Below, piece by piece: positions 1-10,049 of a stretch of DNA of 19,139 nucleotides. Position numbers and translations under genes: made by a program. Position 1 is the first letter of the stretch. Every line of letters begins with the position of its first letter. Source of the DNA: Euperipatoides rowelli (Eukaryota; Onychophora; Udeonychophora; Euonychophora; Peripatopsidae). Location of the stretch: assembly GCA_003024985.2 (NCBI GenBank), contig PXIH01S0014767.1; one strand, written 5' to 3'. The notes under the pieces were generated by a model, which was not told the DNA's origin, ran no database searches, and was given only the letters and a program-made list of their open reading frames with translations.

Positions 1-97
1 TCACTGATGCCCTTGAAATGTTCACTTTGCAATGTTCATAGATGAAACCAATGCTCACTGATGCCCTTGAAATGTTCCCTTTGCAATGTTCATAGAT
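1..97. repeat. Tandem pair, 54-bp period, cut by window start
   Basis: The segment starting TCACTGATGCCCTTGAAATG at 1 recurs at 55. The match runs about 43 bases to 97 with one visible substitution (TTCACTTTG against TTCCCTTTG). The array may continue left of the window, so its copy number is unknown. I see no coding potential in it. Confidence 0.85.
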
Positions 98-3000
98 TAA
101 CATTTTTAATGTAGACGAATTAATTGGTCTGTCATTCTCATTATTTGACAATTTTTACATAAAAATGCCATCACTAAAGGAGTTCAGGATGTATTGTTCA
201 ATACAATATTTTAGACAATATAAATGAAAAAAATAATCGATTTAAATCTAAGAAAATATACTGTAATTAGTCATTTTTCTCTCCTTAATTTATCAATAGA
301 AATGCTATTTTAATTATACTTTTTTTCTTTTTAATTTAAATTTATCCGTCAAGAGTGATTAAGTTAATACGAATATTTTTACTATTCAATAACTTTCAAA
401 ATAATTATGATTTAAAAAACTCACACATGCAGCATTGAAGCACAAAATACGAGTATGTTAGCAATGACTTCTTATAATACAGTAATTGATGTCAATAGTA
501 AATAATAGAGGTAATAGTGAGTAGTTGTAGGGTAACTATAAGTGAAGGGTTGTGCACCTAAGTTAACTTATATTTGGTAAAAAGGTTGTCTATTATATTC
601 TTGAATGAACTCAGTGAATGAATCATATCAGATCCAAATATAGTATTTGGCTAGCAATTATCAATCTTGAACAATCCTATTGTAAATTATGTCCCAATCT
701 TAATTTGGAATGACTGCCCACCAACTTATATACCACAGATAAGACCTTGTATAAAACCTATTGTAAATAATTTAAATAAATCACTTCTGATTTGTTTAAC
801 CACCACCACCTTCTTATATGTAAATTCAAGGTACTGTACATCTAAATCACTGCTGCTTAGGGGTATAGTGGTCTGATTAATATAAAGGATTTAGATATTC
901 TGGAGCAGAAAGGTGGAGAATGAGTAATGAAATCAATTTTTATTTGTATTTGGTATTTTTAATTGTGCAAGACTGGGATAAACCCCTATGCTGCTCTTGT
1001 ACTAACATTTTTGGTAGAAACTTCCTGCTTCCCCTTCCCCCACATTTCTTTTCCTTGTTTGATATTATTGGGCAATGATAGGGTAAAAATGAGAAAGGGA
1101 GACAACTAAAAAGACAACTTTAAAAAGCACAAACCTTTTTCTAGGAGATAGTTGCCTTTTTCATTTGTTGTCCACATTTTGTGGACTTCGTTAAATATGG
1201 ATAAATATTTGTGTATTTTTATAGTCAAAATGGTTTTCAAATTTGTTCCTGATATTTTCTGTTATATATTATGAAGTTTCTGATTAAGATTTGATTGATT
1301 TTTTTGGCCTTAGTTTTAACCTCGTTTATCAATTGATGACGCGCTATATTTGTACCACTCCTTGAGAATGTTGTTTTATGGCGTTTTCATGCCAAATTGC
1401 ATAAAAAACAGTTACTAATAGTTCCTATTCATTTGATATATTGCCTTTGTGATCATTTAGAACATGTTTTGTGACTATAAAATCTATTTTAGATTTTCTG
1501 AGCTACTGTATATTGTTCATGTCATGCATCGTGTCTATAGATAACGTACAAACAGAATTGGTTAGAATCCTTGCTGCTTTAGCCATTCAGAGAATGTTAG
1601 AATGGAGCCTGAAGGCAATTTTGACCTGTCATTACACCTGAATCGGGTACAGCCATACTTGTCATTGAAAAAAGCAAAAGTATTCCTCCTATACAGTATA
1701 ATGTACATATTAAGAGAAACTGATGTAAAATGGTTTGGGACAAAATGTATGCTATACAATGAAAAAAAAAATACATGAAAAACATTTGATTTATACTAGA
1801 TATAATCTCTACTTTTCATTACAGTAGTTATAAACACTTTCAATGAACTTTATATGTTTTCCATTTTAGAAATAATTGTGATTAAATAGTAATTATAATT
1901 AATGACTTTTAAAAAAAATTGCGTGCCGTATATACTATATAGCCTAATTATTGTAAATTTTGTTTTAAAATTATGTTGGTTATATGATGAATATTATAAT
2001 TGAATGTGTGTTATATGAGGTTTTGTTTGAATATTTTCTATAATAAATCATATTTTAAAGGTCACACAAAATGTTTTTTTTTTTTTATTTATTTCATTTC
2101 AAAGAAAATTTTTAAAAAAAAAAAATTCCACTTAAAAAAAAAAATCCAAAAAATAAAAGGGTTATTAAGAAATGAAATTAAGAAATATTCCTACTTAGGT
2201 CAGAGGTCACTAAGAACGAGTCATTGGGTCAGGTTATTTTGTGATGTCATTATTTGCCTCGCTGTTAGCACGGAATGAGCAATCTTTCATTGCATAGATT
2301 AGAAACCTATAGTATGTTATCCTCTGATCTGTCAAGTATTCTTTCTGTTTATTATTTTTAATAACTAGATGAATATGTGCGCACAGACTGGTTGGTTTAC
2401 TTTTATATAATCATATTTATAAATTAGGTAAACACATTTAAATAAAGAATATCAGTATGAGGCTTTAAAAAATTGATGAAGGCAACTAAAAGTAAAAATT
2501 ATTTGTATACGATGAATATAGGCCTAAATACAATAATATTTTTGCTTACGTAATAAATTGCATTGCCATAGGATTTACCTACAGTAATATTAATACTAAA
2601 AAAATAATGAAGTACAAAATTATGATAGTATATTAGTGTAGAGTGGGCCATCTATCATAACCTATTCATCCCAGGCCTTTCTTATGCAATCAACATTTTC
2701 GTTTAACCTACTTAGCGATATTATTATTTGGTTTAATAAAACAACAAAATTGAAGTAGCCTACATTATACAATGTGAAATGAAATAAAGATCCTAATCCT
2801 TAATTTTAACAAAGACACACACATTTTTTTTTAATAAAACAATAATAGGATACGGGCAGCATGTGTTTGTCTGAAAAGTAATAGCAGTAAAAAAAAAAAA
2901 CCCCCGTGATAGGTTAAGAAATGATTTTTTTTAAAGCTATGAATATTGTAATTAGTTTCTTCCGATATTATCAAACCAAAGAGCGTTAATAATACTGAAA

Positions 3001-3660
3001 ACATTCTAACAATTAGCCTTTTTTTTAAGAAAAATGCATAGAACAGCTTTTACCCTACAATGCAGCTGTTGTAGGTTCAATATATTCGGCCAAGCCTCCA
3101 AAGCTTACGCACTCCACATTTTTCAACAGTTCTAAAGACGTTAAATCAAAATATAATTTTTTTAATAAAGATATAGAGTAATAAAAAAAATATATTTTGA
3201 CAAGAAATGGAAATGGTAAAATAAGACCAAATTTATTATAGAATGTTTTATTGCATTATATATTAATTAAAATACCTATTTCCTAACAATTGTACAGAAG
3301 TAAAAGTATCCAGTTGTTTGCATACAATCACGTCATTATTGGCTTGCAATCAACCCTACCTACAGGTTACTTTTAGAAATGCTGTATAAAGGGGGAGGAG
3401 CTTAAAAGATTAACTTATAAATTTGGTTTTTAAATAACACTTTTATTTTTTTTTATTTTTTTTTAAATAATTTTCTTTGAAATGGAATCATTAAAAAAAA
3501 TCCATTTCTTGTGACCTTTAAGGGGTGGAATTCCCTTTAAAAAAAAGATAACTTTGAGAATAGAGACAATACACAGAGTAGAAATGTTATATAATGAGGG
3601 AATTATGATTCAAGTTCAACTTTCACCTAGGCACAAAATAATAGAATTATACCGAAGAAT
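98..3660. other. AT-rich noncoding stretch, probably intron
   Basis: No convincing exon is visible on either strand. Short open frames such as 667-876, 1562-1785 and 2000-2278 are low-complexity or resemble nothing I know. The stretch lies 3-prime of the last GAPVD1 exon on the minus strand, so it is most simply the next GAPVD1 intron. It holds many A/T homopolymers, a weak inverted repeat at 1089-1107 and 1150-1164, and the half-site cluster at 2059-2231. A small hairpin sits near 3480-3508 (GAAATGGA / TCCATTTC). Confidence 0.6.
2197..2209 (+). promoter_or_regulatory. Perfect DR1 nuclear-receptor half-site pair
   Basis: AGGTCA, one base, then AGGTCA: the consensus DR1 arrangement bound by RXR heterodimers and HNF4-type receptors. 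Further half-sites lie at 2059-2064 (AGGTCA) and 2226-2231 (GGGTCA). The motif is read directly; function is only a possibility, since it lies in apparent intron and could occur by chance or be transposon-borne. Confidence 0.35.
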
Positions 3661-3666
3661 AGTATT

Positions 3667-4124
3667 GGGTCATTCTTGAAAAAGACAGTTCATTTGAATG
3701 CCCTGGGACTGAGAGTCGGTAACTCGCTCACCAGAAAAGAGTCATTCTTGAAAAAAAAAACGTTCACTTGAATGACTCATGACTGAGAGTNGGTAACTCT
3801 CNGCTCAGGAGAAAGTGGGTCATTCTTGAATGCCTGGGACTGAGAGTCGGTAACTCGCTCACCAGAAAAGAGTCATTCTTGAAAAAAAAAACGTTCACTT
3901 GAATGACTCATGACTGAGAGTCGGTAACTCTCTGCTCAGGAGAAAGTGGGTCATTCTTGAATGCCTGGGACTGAGAGTCGGTAACTCGCTCACCAGAAAA
4001 GAGTCATTCTTGAAAAAAAAAACGTTCACTTGAATGACTCATGACTGAGTGTCGGTAATTCTCCGCTCATGAGAAAGTGAGTCATTCTTGAAAAAGACAG
4101 TTCATTTGAATCACTCATGACTGG
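3667..4124. repeat. 131-bp higher-order tandem repeat, about 3.3 units
   Basis: Unit starts (GGGTCATTCTTG or close variant) fall at 3667, 3817, 3948 and 4079, giving spacings of 150, 131 and 131. Each unit contains two related sub-units of about 65 bp sharing GTCATTCTTGAA, then GACTGAGAGTCGGTAACTC, then an AGAAA tail. The first unit is longer by about 19 bp because it keeps AAAGACAGTTCATTTGAAT. The truncated last copy keeps that segment too, while the inner copies lack it. Arms GAGTCATTC and GAATGACTC flank an A-run in each unit, so each can fold as a hairpin. Two ambiguous bases (3791, 3802) suggest assembly trouble here, so the true array may be longer. Confidence 0.92.
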
Positions 4125-4139
4125 CTAAATTAAGACACA

Positions 4140-4683
4140 GTGACAATGTAACATGTGAACTATATTATTCAATTATCATGATCTCAGTCTCTTGTGTATG
4201 CTTTGTGATAGCTAGCTCAAAACAATAACTCAATTTGGAGAACGCTATAGAGAGCAAGTTTCCAAAAAATAATCCAATTGTGCCCAAACCTGCTGCAGAG
4301 CCACTAATTTATCAAGTACATAAATATATTAAAGTCTGACTCTTTTACAAACTTACTCGCATGCGGATTTGGACATTCACAAAATGAATTGCTTTGGCGC
4401 TGAAATGTCAACACCAAGTGTTAAATTTGGAATCGTGTAAAATCGATCACGATTCAAAATAATATTTTTTTTCTTCTCTTTTTATACTATTAAAAAAAAT
4501 GACTATTATGCTTAAGATGATTGCCTGAACTATGATATGGAGAATTACGTATTTTTAAAATGTAAGACGAGATGAAATATGACCGACTCAATCACTGGGT
4601 CCAAAGTCTCCGGCCATTTGTTAGAATATTATACTGTATAGTGTGTTTATTATCAAGATAGGAAAGAAAAATGTTCTACTTAC
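4140..4683. other. Noncoding flank and 5-prime part of a GAPVD1 intron
   Basis: On the minus strand this begins with the donor GTAAGT (4683-4678) of the exon ending at 4684. I see no exon within it. A small inverted repeat (GAATCGTG at 4430-4437, CACGATTC at 4448-4455) is present. Confidence 0.6.
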
Positions 4684-4798
4684 TGATCTCTCATGACATC
4701 ACCATCACCATTAGGATAGAGTGCATGGATATAGATTTGACTCATAATGGTACGTTCAATACATGACTGCGCTGCATTCATTTGTGCATCACTGGCCA
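4684..4798 (-). CDS. GAPVD1: GAPVD1 exon: start of the VPS9 region
   Basis: An internal exon of 115 nt. On the minus strand it is preceded by the acceptor TTTTAG (ending 4799) and followed by the donor GTAAGT (from 4683). It enters in phase with the single G left by the previous exon and reads VASDAQMNAAQ, then IERTIMSQIYIHALYPN, then GDGDVMRDQ, ending two bases into the Q codon. From memory, the human protein has an ASEEQ...IERSVMNRIFKLAFYPN...DGDILRDQ stretch in the same place, just before the VPS9 core. GAPVD1 is a Ras-GAP/VPS9 protein that acts on endosomal Rab5 during endocytosis. The next exon (Q-V-L-H-E-H type start) is not visible to the left, so it should lie beyond position 1 after an intron of at least 4.6 kb. 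Confidence 0.9.
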
Positions 4799-5084
4799 CT
4801 AAAATAAACGTTTAGAATAAATATCAAGAAATAGGAAATAAAGCTAAAGAGAAAATGAAAACCAGTTATAACTATTCAGTATTGTAAGTTAATCGAGCAT
4901 TATTTACTATATGTAATGTATGGTGTTTACAAGAAACCCTCGATTTAAATGGATTTAATTTATGTTTTTGCAATAACAAAAATTTATTACTATCACTCTT
5001 TAAATTATAGTTATTTGTTTGGAAAAAAAAAAACCAAACACAGATCACATACAGTAGTTCCCAAATGTTTTTGGTAAAGGTTCA

Positions 5085-5206
5085 TGTATATTTTATTTTC
5101 TGATTTAAAATATAGAGAGCAGCACCACTTATAACATTTTTTTTTTGTGTGTGTGTTGTTTTCATCCTGTCATTATTATTATTTTGACATTGATGTTCAA
5201 AGGGTT
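5085..5206. repeat. 122-bp duplication, copy 1
   Basis: The block from TGTATATTTTATTTTCTG through GATGTTCAAAGGGTT recurs at 5390-5511, about 303 bp downstream. Differences are mainly in the T-run, the GT microsatellite and the ATT microsatellite. Copy 2 adjoins the LINE remnant and appears to be its 3-prime part, so copy 1 probably arose by segmental duplication of LINE-derived sequence. Confidence 0.88.
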
Positions 5207-5389
5207 CTTTGTTTTTGCACAAATGTTGTCATGATATACGGTATAATTCATTTACTTTATACCTTTTATTTTTTGCCACCCCCCCCCCAACAAAATCTTA
5301 GTGATTATTTCACAGTGAGCCATTCATATCATTTAAAAAAAAGCCATTTTCTCTGTTAAATTTACAGTATATTGTACTACTTAAGTTAC

Positions 5390-5511
5390 TGTATATTTAT
5401 TTTCTGATTTAAAATATAGAGAGCAGCACCACTTATAACATTTTTTTTTGTGTTTTGTTTTCATCCTGTCTCTAATATTATTATTATTTTGACATTGATG
5501 TTCAAAGGGTT
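5390..5511. repeat. 122-bp duplication, copy 2
   Basis: Partner of 5085-5206. On the minus strand its right end continues the LINE reading frame through NPLNINV, so this copy is in its original context. Confidence 0.88.
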
Positions 5512-6556
5512 ATTTGAGAAGTTGTGTACAATAAAATTAGACTTTTTAGGATTTATAGTCATACCACTAACCAATGAGCTCATTTATTTCATCCGTCACT
5601 TCTTAAATGGATTTAATTAAATCTTCACCTTGCCCACTATATACTGCTGTTAAGTCATCAACATATTTATACATTGGTGATACATTTCTTGCTAGAGCAT
5701 CAGTCATTAGGATAAAGACTAAACCTCCCAGACTGAAACCTGCAGTACATCATTATTTCATATACAGTATATTCCAACAGAAGGGGACACTGTGGTAGTC
5801 TAACAACCAGGGGTGTATATTTTTACCAAAGAGTGAGCAAACAGCGCGGGAAGAATTTTGCCTTCGGGAAGAAATTGAGGCATCTAATTAAAAAAAAAAT
5901 TGAATGCTTGATCATACATAGCCCAAGCATTATTTGAATAGGTAGACATATATTAACTAAAATTTCTTAACATAATATAATTTACCTAAATACCTTAATT
6001 ATTTTAAATTATTATTCCTTTAATAATGTTTAAAAAAAAAAGTGAATGGTGAAACTCTCGGTACTCGGGAAGAATCTTGGAGAAACTCAGGAAGATTTTC
6101 AGTTTAAATGAACAATATATACCCCTGCTAACAACTTGATATCTATTAGAAATGAAAGAAGATATCCACAACAATGTGAATGTTGACACATTTTTGTGGA
6201 TGTTTTTAACAGTATAAAAAAATCCCATGATCCAGATTGTCATATACTGTACTTTGACAAAATCAGTTACTACAGTAATGGCTTTCATGTCTGGTTGATG
6301 TAAAGTTGTAAGGATAGTCCATAGAATAAACTAAATAGTGTTTAGTTGATTTTCCAGGAATACAACCATATTGACTTTGATCAATTTTATCAATAATTCG
6401 GGGAAGTAGCATTTTATAAACATGTTTTTCACCGATTTTGCCTATCACAAACGATACAGAAATAGGCCTGAGGTCACTTGGTTCCATAGAATTTTTTATC
6501 TTAGGAAATGTAATTAGGAATGATCTTTTTTTTTTTTTTAAGATGTAAATCGGCAA
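5465..6556 (-). pseudogene. LINE reverse transcriptase remnant, split by a hAT MITE
   Basis: Broken reverse transcriptase of a non-LTR retrotransposon, read on the minus strand in several frames. In order: a start near 6556; PSDLRPISVS with RPIS at 6469-6458; QYGCIPGKST at 6373-6344; a frameshift near 6265-6290; VVTDFVK, matching motif A; and WISSFISNRYQ at 6168-6139. The MITE (5808-6127) interrupts here. Beyond it come LGGLVFILMTDALA near 5738-5700, the catalytic box KYVDDLTAV (YVDD codons at 5665-5654), and after another shift MTINPKKSNFIVHN running into 5511. The motif order and the KYVDD form fit CR1/L2-type LINEs of marine invertebrates. The clade is my guess; the reverse transcriptase identity is firm. 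No endonuclease domain was found. It is a dead 5-prime-truncated copy inside a GAPVD1 intron. Confidence 0.9.
5808..6127. mobile_element. 320-bp hAT-type MITE with perfect 8-bp TSD
   Basis: The left end reads CAGGGGTGTATATTTTTA. The right end, reverse complemented, reads CAGGGGTATATATTGTTC. The 8 bases CTAACAAC stand immediately outside both ends (5800-5807 and 6128-6135). CAGGGG ends and 8-bp target duplications are hallmarks of hAT transposons. It has no open frame of note, so it is non-autonomous. It sits inside the reverse transcriptase remnant, just after the NRYQ motif, so it inserted later than the LINE. Confidence 0.93.
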
Positions 6557-7363
6557 TATTTTTGTTTTAATAATAAAGCGGGATAATTTAATTGTTGACT
6601 TTTGATTAGAAAAAAAAAGAGAGACATGGAGGAGTCAACTTGGAACCAGTCCTATTTCAACAAGCAATGCAATATAGAAAAATTGATTTTTTTGTGCAAG
6701 TAAATTATAATAAACTGCTAAATAAATGAAAATATTGCATAATAACAGTTACTGATTTTAGTTTTCAGATGTAGACTATAATCCATCTACATACTGTAGG
6801 TAATAATATATTAGGTGGCCGTGTATTCTATATGCATTATGATGACCAGTTGACCACAGATAAGCCGATCTTACTCCACGATTGTGACGGCTCCTTAACT
6901 TTCTGACAAAGCATGTTCTACTTGGTCCATATTGAAAAATAAAAATAATCTTGAAAAATAGATATAATTAATGAATCTTTTTAAATATTGTAAATCTAAT
7001 TTTAAACACTACAAAAATTAAGAATTCGTTATTTGTATTAAATTTTTCAAATCTTATGTGCGCCACCATTTTAAAGTTTTGCTCGATTCCTGCTTTTATC
7101 CAGAACATGGTTCTAAAACCTATTTACAGGTTCTCAGAACTTCTCGAACACCAGAATTGGTTCCACTAGGTTTTGAATCTATTCTTGAACGGGCCCTTTG
7201 TGTTATTTTGTCTCTATGACAACGTTCCATTATACATTGATTTATTAAAATATGTTTTAAAGCTACGTTATAGAATTATTTTATTTCTCAATACTCTTAA
7301 TATGACTGCATTAGTTCGCAAAAATCAAAGTTTTTTTTTTTAATGTTTTGTATATTTTTTCTA

Positions 7364-7398
7364 TACTATTCTATAGAATAAAACTCTATAGAATAGTA
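7364..7398. repeat. Perfect 13-bp inverted repeat with 9-nt loop
   Basis: TACTATTCTATAG at 7364-7376 and CTATAGAATAGTA at 7386-7398. The left arm merges into the 12-bp palindrome ATTCTATAGAAT. It could be the core of a small decayed foldback element. No promoter or gene lies next to it. Confidence 0.8.
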
Positions 7399-7997
7399 AT
7401 AGTCTAGTAGATATTGTATATGTATTTCATTTAATTATTAAGGTTAAATGAAGGAAAATTTCATTTAAATAATTATCACGCTATTTGGTTTGCTTATTTT
7501 GCTTGTCATTACAGCCTAGATGCTATTTGTTTTTAAACACTTTTTAAGAAATGTCATCCTCCCCCCCCCCACACCCTCCTAATTCTTAAAGTTTATATTT
7601 AAATTAAATGTTGCATATTTTAGCATTAGTTTATGAACTTGTTGAATGTTTTAGTTAAAAAATAAACTAAGGCTTTTTTTTAGCATTGTATGTTTAAAGT
7701 CATATTATGAGCCATCTTTTATGTTTTAGTAAATACTATAAGTCATGGCTCAATTAGGACAATAAATGAAATCCTTTAAATGAACAAAACGAATTTACTC
7801 TCCTAATTTCTTACAAAATGATTAAAAAAAATAAAATTTGCTAGTAACAATTATACAGTGACAGTGCAATATTAGAACTTTCAGCACCAACTAGGGGTGA
7901 CACACTTACTTAAAAGGGTTCACTTTATCAGCAGATATGGTGCATAAAAAATAAGTCTTCGTTTAGTTTGACTTCATAAGAAATAATCATATCCTAC

Positions 7998-8064
7998 CTT
8001 GCCAGGATGGATCATTATCCATTTCTCTGTATAAATAACGTAAGAATTCTTCCACCAAATCAGT
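7998..8064 (-). CDS. GAPVD1: GAPVD1 exon, before the VPS9 domain
   Basis: An internal exon of 67 nt. On the minus strand it follows a TATTAG acceptor (ending 8065) and precedes the donor GTAGGA (from 7997). It starts in phase 0 and encodes TDLVEEFLRYLYREMDN then DPSWQ, leaving one G for the next codon. The remembered human counterpart is TAQVEDFLQFLYGAM...WQ, which also directly precedes the ASEEQ segment. Phase agrees with both neighbours. The intron to the upstream exon (8065-8195) is only 131 bp, against 3.2 kb downstream. Confidence 0.92.
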
Positions 8065-8195
8065 CTAATAATAATAATAAAAAAAGGAATTAAAGTTAAA
8101 ATTCACTTAAAAAATGGAAGCAATTAATTTATTATAGCAGTAAAAATAAATAATAATAAAAAAAAAAAACCATTTAAAATAGTTGTGTTCTATAC

Positions 8196-8319
8196 CTTTT
8201 CGTCAGGCATGGTGAGTTTCTGAAATTCATTAATAAACCTTTGGACGGCTCTTTCCCTTCGTTCCAAGAATAATCGCACACATACAGAGATGAAAAAATT
8301 ACTACAGACCACTTTATCT
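8196..8319 (-). CDS. GAPVD1: GAPVD1 exon, helical segment before the VPS9 domain
   Basis: An internal exon of 124 nt: one base finishing a codon, then 41 codons. The acceptor is a pyrimidine-rich run ending CATAG (8320). The donor is GTATAG from 8195. It reads DKVVCSNFFISVCVRLFLE then RRERAVQRFINEF then QKLTMPDEK, parallel to the remembered human DKEVANRYFTTVCVRLLLE...FIQDFQKLTAADDK. The reading frame runs on into the exon at 8064. The preceding exon would end in phase 2 with a leucine/arginine-rich helix. I could not find it up to 19139, so it may lie far upstream. Confidence 0.9.
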
Positions 8320-8389
8320 CTATGAAGAAAATATAAAATTACTGTACATTATGTAAACAAAAGCAGAAAATAATTTGGAATACATTAAG

Positions 8390-10010
8390 AACAATTTCTA
8401 AAATGAGAACCATTAAAGAGAAAGAAAAAAAGTCTGTGAAACTAGCAAATTCTTTCCTCTTATTTTTATCGTCAATGTCATGTAGTTCTTCATCTATCAT
8501 TTCTTCACTATACTGTATATGTTGAAAAATAGGGGGATACAACAAACATTCTTGTCTTACGCCACAGTTTACTTCAAACCGTTCAGTAAAGTTAATATTT
8601 ATCAGGCTGCTTGTCCTTTATACAGGCTGCTATAATGTTAAGTCCTTGACATCAATTCTTCAATATGATTATCAGTTTAAGATCAATTCTAACAAAAGCT
8701 TTCTTAACATCTATAAATCGTGTACAATGGTCTGATCCTTTAACCTTTTTTGTGCGATGTTATTCAATTCCGCATATGTTCTAATACTAGATACAATTTA
8801 CATTATTACTTTTCTTAGATATGGGAATCATTATGGCTCTCTTAAAATCATGTGGAATTTTTCTTTCATATACAGTAAATTATGATGTATCAGCCCCGAC
8901 TCGTCCTCTTGCTTGCAACCAATACTTACAAATGATTAAATATACACTAAGTGATATAACAGACCCAAGAATCAAATTTTATCCAAGGAAGGCTATTTAT
9001 TCTGAAACAACAAATGAAATTAATGGCTGCCGATATCAATACAATAAAACAATAAGAAACCATATGCCCTTGCACACAATTTCAATGCTGTCATATCGTA
9101 ATAAGGGGTGGTATACACTATCTTCACCTGACTCTCGCCAGTCCAACCATATAATAACTTGGGAATAGCAAGAGCTATTTTAATGTCTTTTCTATTTAAA
9201 GACATATGTGCATGTATTTTAATATGTAGTTGGACTTGTCTTTTATCCATCTCCCAAGCCAAGATAATTTATACTGCCCCTTATGTAAATTCAGTCAAAT
9301 GAATCATTACTAATGAACTCACGTGGAGCCAAACAGTTGTTTTCTTCACTGTTTACTGTTTACAATCTTTTACAGCCCTCAACTCGGAGAACCAAATATA
9401 AATGCTAATTTAAGAATGAGATATCCTGTACATCATTCCCCAGCTCTATGATTATTTTCAGCAAATCATCATCTACTGTATTTTCTTTAGGAATTATATT
9501 GGTATGTTATCTAAATCACTTGCTTTCCCTGGCCTTTTCTTTTTTCTTGCTCCCAGAATGTCCTCTTTCAAAATTGGTGGTTCTTTGTTATTATCTAGAC
9601 TCTAGATATTCCCATTCTTCTGTATTTTCACTTTTTTTATAAAGCATTTCCTTATTGTTTCCATCTTTCCACAATCTCTTCAATTACATAGATGTTTACC
9701 ATATTTACTCTAATTTTTCTTGTATCTTGTTGCGATTCTTTTACCAGTCTATGTAGCTTGTAGGCTATGTACCAGGTCTTTTATCTGTCTTCTCAATTTT
9801 TTACATTTGTCTTCATGCCATTTTTGCTTTTCTTTCCTGACCTTTTTACCAATTAACAAATTTAATATGTTTTTCTCTATAATTCTCTCTCACCTTCTTC
9901 CATTCATCCATAAAATTTAAAGTAATCCATGGATTTTTTCCTATTGAAATCCTATTTCCTCTTTTGTGGTTTGATGATGATGTCCTTAGGTTTTTTTCCC
10001 ACTTTACACT
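8390..10010 (-). pseudogene. Second LINE remnant, scrambled and multiply broken
   Basis: Minus-strand fragments of an endonuclease-type LINE polyprotein, unlike the one at 5465-6556. From the 5-prime side: ISIGKNPWITLNFMDEW and a charged linker (VRKEKQKWHEDKCKKLRR) from about 9945 to 9780; EPPILKEDILGARKKKRPG then ASDLDNIPI near 9590-9490, the usual lead-in to the RT domain; DDDLLKIIIELGNDV near 9470-9420. After a gap of about 500 bp come IPHDFKRAIMIPISKK (about 8865-8800), FIDVKKAFVRID matching RT motif A (about 8720-8670), and FEVNCGVRQECLLYPP...YSEEMIDEEL (about 8580-8460), matching the GVRQGC-LSP motif. No YADD box was found. The gap includes INYLGLGDG and LHIKIHAHMSLNRKDIK (about 9265-9150), which resemble the C-terminal region of the same LINE type and so are out of order. 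Confidence 0.75.
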
Positions 10011-10049
10011 TTGTCTTATGCACTTATCTTTTTTAAAATTCTCTTAGTT

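Larger units (their letters stand above)
4799..7997 (-). other. GAPVD1 intron of 3,199 bp filled with transposon remnants
   Basis: On the minus strand it is bounded by a GT donor at 7997-7996 and an AG acceptor at 4800-4799. It contains the 122-bp duplication, the LINE remnant and the hAT MITE. The part from 6600 to 7997 has no recognisable gene: it is AT-rich with a C-run at 7560-7570 and a 13-bp inverted repeat at 7364-7398. A patch near 7070-7200 repeats GGTTCT-like words and ends in GGGCCC. I could not assign that patch. Confidence 0.8.

Noticed and set aside
1089-1164. Weak inverted repeat (ATGAGAAAGG..CAACT / AGTTGCCTTTTTCAT) near a mollusc-like AAAGGGAGACAACT word
   Set aside because: The arms need several mismatches and a gap. 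The word hints at molluscs but is too little to name a phylum.
2000-2278. 92-codon plus-strand open frame
   Set aside because: Dominated by poly-F and poly-K from A/T homopolymers; no family resemblance.
4200-4330. Minus-strand AAGLGTIGLFFGNLLSI, reminiscent of a degenerin-channel membrane motif
   Set aside because: Too short, with no other channel motif nearby and no clear splice sites; hydrophobic words are common in AT-rich translation.
7070-7200. Patch with repeated GGTTCT words ending in GGGCCC, possible transposon end
   Set aside because: No partner inverted repeat or target duplication found, so it is mentioned only within the intron description.
8821-9168. 115-codon plus-strand open frame, the longest in its area
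   Set aside because: Its first part is antisense to the minus-strand LINE motif IPHDFKRAIMIPISKK, and the rest resembles no protein. It is a shadow.
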